From NCBI RefSeq assembly GCF_000331775.1, contig NZ_CAPJ01000052.1, positions 1-23,629 on the forward strand: a DNA stretch of 23,629 bases, given 5' to 3'. Source of the DNA: Xanthomonas translucens pv. translucens DSM 18974. Its GTDB lineage: Bacteria; Pseudomonadota; Gammaproteobacteria; Xanthomonadales; Xanthomonadaceae. Each line of letters begins with the position of its first letter. The stretch's first letter is position 1. Shown here piece after piece: positions 11,301 through 15,183 of this stretch. Below the pieces are notes generated by a model that saw only the letters and a program-made list of their open reading frames with translations, made no database searches and was not told the origin of the DNA. The translations under genes were made by a program, and so were the position numbers.

Positions 11301-11890
11301 AACCCGGCGAGATCGAAGCGGCATTGCACACCCATCCGCAGGTCGATCAGGCGCTGGTGCGGGTGCGCGAGGACACAGCAGGACAACGCCGTCTGGTCGC
11401 CTATGTGATCGGCTCGCAAAGCGATGACACGACGGCGCACGACCCGGAAGAATTGCGCCGCCATCTGGCGGCCACGTTGCCCGACTACATGCTGCCCGAC
11501 GCCTACGTGGGCCTGCAGGCCTGGCCGCTCACCGCCAACGGCAAGGTCGACGTGCGTGCGCTGCCCGCGCCCGACGACACCCAGCGGGGGATTGCCGAGG
11601 CGGATCCCGCACAGGGCGCGACCGAATGCGCATTGGCGCAGATCTGGTGCGAATTGCTTGGCGTCGGCACGGTCAACCGGCACGACAATTTCTTCGCTAT
11701 CGGCGGGCATTCGCTGTTGGCGGTGCAACTGGCCACCCGCATCCAGGCCCGGCTCGGGCGCCGGCTGCCGCTGTCGCGGCTGTTCGCCGAGCCGACGCTT
11801 GCGCGCATGGCCGCGGCGCTGGCCGACAGTGCCGCCGCGTCCAGCGCCCCGATCGCCGCGCTGGTGGACCGGAGCCGCTATTACGAATGA
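2..11890 (+). CDS. Non-ribosomal peptide synthetase, 5'-partial, C(partial)-A-T-(C-A-T)x3
   Basis: Multimodular peptide synthetase that activates amino acids as adenylates, loads them on carrier-protein phosphopantetheine arms and condenses them in the cytoplasm. The frame is open to the left edge and begins inside a condensation domain, so the true start lies upstream. Numbering from the first ATG (position 5): partial C about 1-180; A1 190-685; T1 695-765 (Ser732); C2 785-1225 (HHLVTDG at 920); A2 1245-1740; T2 1750-1820 (Ser1786); C3 1840-2280 (HHIVTDG at 1974); A3 2305-2800; T3 2810-2885 (Ser2850); C4 2903-3340 (HHIVSDG at 3037); A4 3365-3855; T4 3865-3940 (Ser3903). Each A domain keeps the TSG(S/T)(T/S)G loop, YGPTE, the TGD motif and the NGK lysine. 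It ends 20 residues after T4 with no thioesterase, reductase or epimerisation domain, so release must happen elsewhere or has been lost. A broken fifth module follows downstream. Confidence 0.97.
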   Translation, partial: RMHASVGVDRVLGMFLNTLPIRLGGCGPTVTQALHHTQQALARLFHHEHAPLALAQRCSAVDPTLPLLNAMLNYRYAGGSNVLGDEAHPQHDVLREVQHIDAQERTHYPLAVSVDDRIADGGFSLDVQCLEQIGSERVAALLLQTVQALVHALEHAPETVLHALELLPAEERARLQRFNTTATDLDGTGYLHRQIEVQAQRTPHAIALVEGHEELSYAALEARANQLAHHLIALGVVPESRVAVCLPRSIDLIVALLAVLKAGAAYLPLDSDVPPARLDTMLADARPRVLLAHRETAALLVQCDDRHSVLLDADAALWACASTQAPTVALHPQHPAYVIYTSGSTGKPKGVINTHAAIDNRLQWMQQELQLQPEQRVLQKTPVGFDVSVWELFWPLRVGARLVLAEPGGHKDPSYLIDLIEQARIDAVHFVPSMLRAFLEALPDGACASLRRIVCSGEALPADLAREARERLPHARLYNLYGPTEAAVDVSVWQCTEADTHSVPIGRPIANTQLHVLDAQRQRSPIGVAGELQIAGVQLARGYLGRPDLTAERFIPDPFAEQPGQRMYRTGDVARWRADGALDYLGRNDDQVKLRGVRIELGEIAAALRGCDGVRDATVMLRQDNTNKPRLVAYVVGDTEVLAADTLRTQLAARLPDTMLPSAYVPLDALPLTPNGKLDRRALPAPDADALATQTYVAPEGEREILLAALWGELLGVEQVGRHDSFFALGGHSLLAVRLISRIRASLGLELPLATLFAHPRLADLAQALDAAAASILPTIVPAERSAPLPLSFAQQRLWFLAQLDAQADLAYLMPNGLRLRGRLDRHALRQALDRIVARHESLRTRIALHQDDPVQIIAPATIGLHVREHDLSGHPQPETELLRLADQETRTPFDLAHDSLVRGQLLRLGEEEHVLLVTLHHLVTDGWSMGVLVQELGTLYAAFAQGRPDPLPPLPIQYADYSLWQRRWLDGPLLQRQLDFWRDHLQDAPALLELPTDRPRPARQDARGDTLPFALDAELSAALTALSQRHGTTVFMTLLAAWGVLLARLSGQEQVVIGTPVANRARSELEPLIGLFVNTQALRIDLRGEPSFADLLGQVRATALAAQAHQDVPFEQVIEALNPARNLAHHPLFQVMFAWHNTPSVALELPDLSLHSVQGPSPTSKFDLELALHERDGAIVGTLGYATALFERSTVQRFLVSFVLLLRAMPSHDHVPVGRLPLLDAPQRQHLLAVFGTGATVAVPAQPVHRLFEAQAQRTPDAIAVVAGQQCVSYAALDARANRLAQRLRALGLRAGAQVAIALPRSIELIVAQLAVLKCAAAYVPLDSAHPRARLLALIADAQAQVLIQEPDGTLAPAGVTCFSLADLDEANTAAPPAITVPPAATAYVIYTSGSTGTPKGVAVSHAAVLAFALSQQHAPLQPQDRVAFLANPAFDASTFEVWATLLHGAAIVVVDQQTLLDPSALARYLSASEVSILHLTAGLLPGYWQAMRTFLPTLRCLLTGGDSVDAGTITAILTQAAPQRLLHCYGPTETTTFSVVHPVATVAADAARIPLGRPLPGSRAYVLDRHGQPVPIGVAGEVHLAGAQLAQGYLHRPDMTAERFVPDPFAAQAGERMYRTGDLARWRDDGLLEFLGRNDDQIKLRGFRIELGEIQAALRACDGIREAVVIARQDSPGAPRLVAYLVGDGDGAAPSPEALRTQLGLRLPDYMVPSAYVQLDALPLTANGKLDRRGLPAPDASALALQTYLAPEGELEILLAGLWSELLGVDQIGRHDSFFALGGHSLLAVRLISRIRSALGVELPLATLFTQPCLADIAIVLRSAVASTLPAIVPVQREGTLSLSFAQQRLWFLSQLDASAAQAYLLAGGVDLHGELDLPALQRALDRIVARHEALRTSFVSIDDGATQIIAPPEIGFALHCIDLRQSADPYADAQRHAEQEASTAFDLEHGPLVRGRLLRLDAHEHRLLLTMHHIVTDGWSMGLLVRELSTLYAAFALGQPDPLPPLPIQYADYAQWQRCWLEGQLLQRQLSFWREHLQGAPALLELPTDRPRPALQDYSGDSIEIAIDAELTAALRALSQRHGSTVFMTVLAAWSVLLSRLSGQDEVVIGAPVANRTRSELEALIGFFVNAQALRIDLRANPSVAELLAQVRRTALAAQDHQDLPFEQVIEALNPERSLAAQPVFQVVLTWQNVPEADLTLPGLRLQSIQAQARDAKFDLELFLGEVGDRIVGSLNYATALFDRGTIERQLAQFVQVLAGMAADAQARIAQLPLLPADERAQLQNFTATETAPLAQATCIHHLFEDQVRRTPDAIALLDGDVQLSYAALEARANQLAHRLHKLGVGPESRVALYLPRGIDQVVALLAVLKAGAAYLPLDPELPSERLAFLLEDSRPRAVLTCTALQDRLPASRAMLRVSVLTLDTDGDAALDDPGAPSVTSLCPDNLAYVIYTSGSTGQPKGTLLTHAGATHYLQWAIDTYRPFTSAVVSSSLAFDATLTSLLAPLLCGARVELLPEHATLDALRQRLCDPTPLGLVKLTPAHLEALGQQLAEHEGPLSPAVMVIGGEALPAATLARWQALAPHTRLINEYGPTETVVGCAVHDTTADDALAPSGRVPIGRPIAHLRIHVLDRHGQLAPIGVAGYLHIAGPQLARGYMGRPDLTAERFVPNPFAEQPGQRMYRSGDLACWRADGTLDFLGRNDEQVKLRGFRIELGEIAAALRACPGVHDAVVLLREDTPGEPHLVAYLLTEQPEQAEPSALRDILATRLPEVMLPTAYVRLDALPLTANGKLDRRGLPAADAGALAVHAYAPPEGELETLLAALWGELLGVERIGRHDSFFALGGHSLLGVRLISRIRSTLGLELPLAALFAQPRLAELAQALGEARATALPPILPMPRTAPMPLSFAQQRLWFLNQLDPRTGATYIMHRGVRLSGSLHVQALTRALDRIVARHETLRTHFASVDDIPVQIIAAPFELALQRIDLSGDPAPESAARLHALSEASTGFDLANGPLVRGRLLRLAEDEHVLLLSMHHIVSDGWSIGVVIEELGALYAAFVGDAPDPLPPLPIQYADYAAWQHRWIDSQLQQKQLDFWRTHLRDAPALLELPTDRPRPPLQDTSGDDVELILDEHLSLRLQALAVQHGVTIFGLLLSAWAALLARYSGQTDLVIGTPSAGRNRSELEPLIGFFVNTLPLRIDLSARPTFLELLDQVQTKLLAAQAHQDLPFERIIEAVRPVRSLAHPPLCQTMFSADTTPAGALDLPELRLSAYPSEHCVAQFDLSLDMQIAPSRIGGVLRYATALFDRSTMQAYLHNYARLLAALADAPTLAVDRQALLDATEWRALQQWNGTLRALQPPTTIHIAFQAQARSTPDAIAVIDGARHLRYAELDAHSDRIAMQLSAAGVRHGDCVVTLLPRSAELVAAQLGILKASAAYVPLDPRQPAARHAQLAGDCQARVIVHAAGEAPPWTAAPCLEIALAGQPTAAFAAPPLPAAAPAYVMYTSGSSGSPKGVLVPHQAVLNLVRDPDYARWQTDDRFAFASNPAFDSSTLEVWAPLLSGGSVVVVPQEVILDPSVLAQFVRTHAISVLILVAGVLRAYAFELARELPTLRYLITGGDIADPQALATLLRDTPPQTLLQTYGPTETTQFVTAVAVTDVPTDGRRIPIGKPIGNLRLYVLDRHRQALPVGMQGELHIAGLGLALGYLRQPALTAEQFVPDPFSGEPGARMYRTGDLGRWRADGLLECLGRRDAQSKIRGFRLEPGEIEAALHTHPQVDQALVRVREDTAGQRRLVAYVIGSQSDDTTAHDPEELRRHLAATLPDYMLPDAYVGLQAWPLTANGKVDVRALPAPDDTQRGIAEADPAQGATECALAQIWCELLGVGTVNRHDNFFAIGGHSLLAVQLATRIQARLGRRLPLSRLFAEPTLARMAAALADSAAASSAPIAALVDRSRYYE
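2345..5475 (+). other. NRPS module 2 (C-A-T), unassigned specificity
   Basis: All C, A and T core motifs are present. The hand-derived code is DAFHLGCTFK: FDASTF, His in ILHLTAG, Leu and Gly in LLTGG, Cys in HCYGPTE, then Thr-Phe. Its first six positions fit the hydroxyphenylglycine type (D-I/A-F/Y-H-L-G), while its end (x-T-F-K) fits valine-type domains (DAFWIGGTFK). It is therefore a candidate arylglycine site but cannot be assigned with confidence. Confidence 0.75.
5500..8665 (+). other. NRPS module 3 (C-A-T), predicted asparagine-like
   Basis: The hand-derived code is DATKVGEVGK: FDATLT, Lys in LVKLTP, Val and Gly in VIGGE, Glu in NEYGPTE, then Val-Gly. This is very close to asparagine codes (DLTKxGEVGK) and differs from aspartate codes (usually His in place of Glu). 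Asparagine, or a modified form of it, is the best guess. The condensation motif HHIVTDG is intact at residues 1974-1980. Confidence 0.75.
8690..11830 (+). other. NRPS module 4 (C-A-T), unassigned specificity
   Basis: The condensation motif HHIVSDG is intact. The hand-derived code is DSLIIGTQFK: FDSSTL, Ile in VLILVAG, Ile and Gly in LITGG, Thr in QTYGPTE, then Gln-Phe. I know no standard code that matches. The domain belongs to the same A-domain subtype as module 2 (TGGD and YGPTETT). Its carrier domain (RHDNFFAIGGHS) is more divergent than those of modules 1-3. Confidence 0.7.
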
Positions 11891-12159
11891 TCTGACGCGT
11901 TGCAAGTCCAGCGCACAAAGCTGGCGCGCCGCGGATCCACGGCATCCACTTGCCCAGCATGCTCGTGCATCAGGCAAGTGGATGTCACTTTGAGTCAAGC
12001 GTGAGGGTTCAGTAACGGGGAAAAAGGCGTCCTGCGGTGCACGTTCGATGCGCCGCGCAGACGATCTGCGCGTGCGGGTTCGGCGGCATCCACTGGTCAC
12101 TCCCATTGCGGGCGTCCCGAGTTTTTCAATGGATCGACCTCTGAAGACGTTGCCGGCCT
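11891..12159. other. Junction segment between NRPS gene and NRPS remnant
   Basis: This stretch separates the stop codon of the NRPS gene from the point where A-domain homology resumes. I find no NRPS-like translation in any frame, and no other protein I can name. It holds two inverted repeats: 12-bp arms at 11943-11954 and 11973-11984, and 8-bp arms at 12054-12061 and 12065-12072 with a 3-nt loop. It is probably what remains after a deletion or insertion removed a C domain and most of an A domain. Confidence 0.5.
11943..11984. repeat. 12-bp perfect inverted repeat after the NRPS stop
   Basis: catccacttgcc at 11943-11954 is mirrored exactly by ggcaagtggatg at 11973-11984, with an 18-nt loop. 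It lies about 50 nt after the NRPS stop. There is no T-run on either side, so a classical intrinsic terminator is not supported. It could be an RNA 3'-end hairpin, a weak terminator or a scar of a mobile element. Confidence 0.6.
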
Positions 12160-12879
12160 CGACGGTTCGTGCCGGATCCGCATGCCACCGCACCCGGCGA
12201 GCGCATGTATCGTACCGGCGACCTGGCCCGCTGGCGGGAAGACAGCAGCCTGGATTTCCTCGGGCGCGCCGACGCGCAACTGAAGTTGCGTGGCTTCCGC
12301 ATCGAGCCGGGCGAGATCGAGGCCGTGCTAGGCAGCCACCCGCAGGTGGCGCAGGCGGTCGTGCATGTCCAGCTCGACCTTGCCAATCCACCACGCCTGC
12401 TGGCGTACATCGTCGCCGACGCCGCAGCCGAAGAAACCGCGCTGTGCCAGCGCCTGCGCCGCTGGCTGATCGACCGATTGCCCGACTATATGCAACCGGC
12501 CGCCTACATCCCGCTGCCACGGCTGCCGCTCACGGACAACGGCAAGCTCGAGCGCAACGCATTGCCGAGCGACACCGGCCAGGCGCGCAGCGGCGAAGCG
12601 GCGCAAGGCGCGAGCGAGCAGGCCCTGGCGCGCCTATGGTGCGAGCTGCTCGGCCTGGAGACGATAGGCCGCCATGACGACTTCTTCGAGGTCGGCGGTC
12701 ATTCACTGCTGGCGGTGCAACTGATCGCACGCATCGAGTCGCAGCTGCAGCGACGCATCGCCGTTTCGCAACTGTTCGCCCATTCCAGCGTGGCCGCGCT
12801 CGCGGTCCTGCTGGACGCTAGCGAGATGCACAACGACGACATGATCACGACCTGCGACCGCGAGGACTACTCCACATGA
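12160..12879 (+). pseudogene. NRPS module remnant: A-domain C-terminal part plus carrier domain
   Basis: From about 12160 the translation matches an adenylation domain from motif A6/A7 onward (RRFVPDP, MYRTGDLARW), through A8 (LKLRGFRIEPGEIE) and the A10 NGK lysine, followed by a complete carrier domain (FFEVGGHSLLAVQL, phosphopantetheine serine present). The condensation domain and the front two thirds of the adenylation domain, including the substrate pocket, are missing. The frame differs from that of the NRPS ending at 11890. A stop at 12142-12144 lies upstream in frame, and the only early start is a GTG at 12169, giving 236 residues. It cannot activate an amino acid alone, although the carrier could still be loaded in trans. 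The stop overlaps an ATG (ATGA at 12876), the usual coupling to a next synthetase gene. Confidence 0.88.
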
Positions 12880-12909
12880 GCCGGTTCGATCCGCATACGC
12901 CCGTGTCCG

Positions 12910-12962
12910 CCGTCGAGCGCAGCCAAGCTCGACGGAAACGCCGGCCCAGGGCGCTTTCCGTC
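12910..12962. repeat. Two overlapping, mutually exclusive hairpins
   Basis: Hairpin A pairs 12910-12917 (ccgtcgag) with 12928-12935 (ctcgacgg), a perfect 8-bp stem. Hairpin B pairs 12931-12942 (gacggaaacgcc) with 12950-12962, with one bulged C at 12954. They share 12931-12935, so only one can form at a time. No T-run follows. Confidence 0.5.
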
Positions 12963-13063
12963 AACGTGGCCGCAGGATGCACCTGGCATGCCGCGACGTC
13001 GAACCAGTGCAATGCCGGTCCGAACAATGCGCACTTGCGGAATGTGGCGGCCACGCAACGGTC

Positions 13064-13116
13064 GCTGCTCGCGACCAGATTGCGCATCGGGCAATCTGGT
13101 CGCGAGCAGCTTTATT
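13064..13116 (+). terminator. Strong intrinsic terminator closing the NRPS unit
   Basis: A 20-bp perfect inverted repeat (13064-13083 and 13091-13110) with a 7-nt loop is followed by tttatt. The T-rich side is on the + strand, so it would stop transcription from the NRPS side before it runs into the convergent regulator gene, whose stop lies at 13144. The stem is unusually long for a terminator. Confidence 0.75.
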
Positions 13117-13143
13117 CGCTATCGACCGTGACGCGCGCGTCGA

Positions 13144-14181
13144 TCAATACTCGCCGCGGCGATACCGCAGCGGCGACGCGCCCATTTGCTGCTTGAATAG
13201 ACGACTGAAATGCGGGCAACTGCTGAAACCGAAAGAATAGGCGATTCCTGTAATACTCAAATTACTGGAACCACGCAGCTCCTGCGCACATTGTTCTATT
13301 CGCCGCCGCCACAGGTAACCGTTCAAACTCTCGCCGTTGCCGCCCTTGAATGCGCGGTAAACCGTGCGTTTGCTCCAACCGAGCGCGCGCGAGATGGTGT
13401 CCGGAGACAGCTTCGGGTCGCGCAGATTGCGCTCGACGAACTGCAACACCATCTCGCGCGAGGGCCGGTTGGTGGGTTCCATCTGAGGCTTCGCCACGGC
13501 GGCTTCCTTGAACGCCAGCTCCAGCAGTTTGATCATCGCCTGCGCAAAGAATTGTCCGCTCTCCGGATTGCAGAGATCTGGCTCATTGAACAAGCGTTCG
13601 ACGAAACTGCATGCCAGACGCTGCATCGGCGCCGGCCTACAACGCCGATGCGAGACGACGCCATCCATCATCCTGATCGCATGCCGCGGCTTCTCGAACC
13701 AGATGAAATGCTGTTCGACACTGGATTGATTGACGATGCGCAACGCGCGCTGGATCGGCAGCACCACCATCTCGCCGGCCCGCAACCGCAACGGCACGCC
13801 ATCGTGCACGAACTCGCTGGTGCCCTTTGATTGCAGCGCGATCAGGATGCGGGGATGACGTTCGGCATTGCCGCCGAACGTGAATTCCAGCGCGTGTCCG
13901 CTGGCCGACACCTTGGAAACATGCAAGGCGCCCAGGCGTAATCGGGTGACGGAACCCTGGAACGCCGATTGCGCGGCATCGAAGGAAAACGTGTGCCGCC
14001 CGGGCGTGTCGTCAACATCCGCACCGACCGAGCGTGCCATCCACTCGAGCCAGCGCAGCACACGCTCGCCAGGGTGAACGTGCGAGGTGGAAAACGCATT
14101 CACTATATCCAACGATGACGCAGACTGCACATCCGGTGCGCAACGTGAAATTTCCATTTGTGCTCGGTGTGACTTATTCAT
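13144..14181 (-). CDS. AraC-family transcriptional regulator
   Basis: Cytoplasmic DNA-binding regulator of 345 residues. The C-terminal hundred residues are an AraC/XylS double helix-turn-helix: LSPDTISRALGWSKRTVYRAFK is the first unit, and ITGIAYSFGF followed by HFSRLFKQQMGASPLRYRR is the characteristic second unit. The N-terminal two thirds hold a cupin-like sensing domain of the AraC-binding-like type (RILIALQSKG, LRAGEMVVLP). The start at 14181 has a GAGGG Shine-Dalgarno 9 nt upstream; an ATG slightly further upstream hits a stop at once. It converges on the NRPS and is divergent from the dioxygenase-aminotransferase pair across an AT-rich spacer, so it is the likely pathway regulator. 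The ligand is unknown. Confidence 0.93.
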   Translation of the reverse strand: MNKSHRAQMEISRCAPDVQSASSLDIVNAFSTSHVHPGERVLRWLEWMARSVGADVDDTPGRHTFSFDAAQSAFQGSVTRLRLGALHVSKVSASGHALEFTFGGNAERHPRILIALQSKGTSEFVHDGVPLRLRAGEMVVLPIQRALRIVNQSSVEQHFIWFEKPRHAIRMMDGVVSHRRCRPAPMQRLACSFVERLFNEPDLCNPESGQFFAQAMIKLLELAFKEAAVAKPQMEPTNRPSREMVLQFVERNLRDPKLSPDTISRALGWSKRTVYRAFKGGNGESLNGYLWRRRIEQCAQELRGSSNLSITGIAYSFGFSSCPHFSRLFKQQMGASPLRYRRGEY

Positions 14182-14645
14182 TCCATCCGGCCCTCAGGAA
14201 TCAGGTTGTGGCGCCGGCATGCTAGGCAGGCACTGCGTCCTTTTCGTGACAGGTTCATAAAAATTCGTCATTGATTTGTAGAAATGAAATTTATCCAAAT
14301 TAAATTTTCGATTTGAATGCGGATGTCATGCAATGGAAATGCGACGAATTCAATTGCATGTGCAAATATATAAATATGAATTGTTTTATAAATCCAACGT
14401 TAATCCATACGGAAATAGCGAACCACCGCTTCGGATTCACCACATGGTCGCCTGCATGTCACAGCCTTTTCTTAATTGCGGATCATCCTGGATGCTTGCT
14501 TCTGAGCACCGCATGCACCTGAATTCTTCTCAACGCCTGCGCCGATGCAGAACGACTCAGCTTCGACGTCAACGCATACGGGCTGGCCAAGATGCCACTG
14601 TCGTCGGCAACGCAGCGCCTTTCCCGATGACATACGGAGCGTTCG
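14182..14645. promoter_or_regulatory. AT-rich divergent intergenic region
   Basis: This 464-bp spacer lies between the AraC-type regulator (-) and the dioxygenase gene (+). About 14240-14420 is strikingly AT-rich in otherwise GC-rich DNA, with runs such as aaattaaatttt and atatataaatatgaa. It should contain both promoters, but I cannot place -35/-10 pairs with confidence. Short open frames here have no ribosome site or recognisable homology. A silencer of the H-NS/MvaT type might bind such DNA (inference). Confidence 0.6.
14327..14360. promoter_or_regulatory. Candidate operator: 8-bp inverted repeat
   Basis: catgcaat (14327-14334) is mirrored exactly by attgcatg (14353-14360) with an 18-nt spacer, in the AT-rich part of the divergent promoter region. 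The next bases form a smaller palindrome, ttgca-tg-tgcaa (14354-14365). The position suits a regulator site, but AraC-type proteins often use direct repeats, so the assignment is tentative. Confidence 0.3.
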
Positions 14646-15153
14646 ATGACTAAGAGTATTCAACAACCCGATACTGCGCCGCGTTACCACAAGATCGATC
14701 ACATCGCACTGGCGGTCAACGATCTTGAAGCAGCGATCACGCTGTTCCGCGACCAACTCGGCTTTGTATTGACAGGGCGACGCCACATCAGCGGCAAGAC
14801 AACCGGCATGCTTTCGGCTGAGATGCAGCATGGCGACCTCATGTTCGTGCTGTGCCAAGGCACCGAACCGCGAATCGCAGGTGTCGCGACTGATCGAGAA
14901 TCACGGCGTGGGCGTCGCCCATATCGCGCTGCGTGTCGACGATGCCCATGCGGCCGCCAAGCACCTGCGCGAACGCGGCCTGGCCTTCGACACCAACGTA
15001 ATCGAAGGCCAGGGGCTGCGGCAGACCTTCTCCAAACGCGACGAGGTCACTGGACTGAGCTTCGAATTCATCGAGCGCAGCGGCGAAGTCGGCTTTCAGG
15101 ATGCCTCGGTCAACGAGCTCTTCGCGCAATTGGAGCGCAGTGGCGCCTATTGA
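14646..15153 (+). pseudogene. VOC/HPPD-like iron dioxygenase (hydroxymandelate-synthase-like), frameshifted
   Basis: The first 75 codons (MTKSIQQP to CQGTEP) continue in a different frame from about 14871 (ESQVSRLIE to the stop at 15151-15153). Removing one base, for example C14871, restores a 168-residue protein. It looks like the catalytic half of 4-hydroxyphenylpyruvate dioxygenase or hydroxymandelate synthase: IDHIALAV (His19), GVAHIALRVDD (His92) and FEFIER (Glu140) line up with the family's two-His-one-Glu iron site, and the GQGLRQTF and GF..ASVNELF segments fit the C-terminal end. Known HPPD and HmaS proteins have two such domains (about 350 residues), so this is half length. A good ribosome site (GGAG) precedes the ATG, and the aminotransferase follows 30 nt later, probably in one operon. 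As written, the product would be a useless chimera. A glyoxalase-like role is the alternative. Confidence 0.8.
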
Positions 15154-15183
15154 CCGAACATCTCGCACTTCAGGAGCCAGCCG

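Larger units (their letters stand above)
12876..13196 (+). other. Possible 5' stub of a lost downstream gene
   Basis: An ATG overlaps the stop of the NRPS remnant (ATGA), and the first residues (MSRFDPHTPVSA) look like a plausible N-terminus of a translationally coupled protein. The rest of the 106-codon frame runs through three hairpins and the end of the convergent regulator gene and resembles nothing known. Most likely only the first 10-20 codons are genuine and the rest of the gene is deleted. Confidence 0.2.

Noticed and set aside
12105..12130. Small stem (cggg/cccg) followed by five Ts as a terminator
   Set aside because: A 4-bp stem is too weak to call.
14182..14645. HrpX-type plant-inducible promoter box (ttcgc-N15-ttcgc)
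   Set aside because: No such pair was found before the dioxygenase gene or the other genes examined.
14313..14653. Short frames in the AT-rich spacer
   Set aside because: No ribosome site, no homology, two overlapping registers; better read as promoter DNA.
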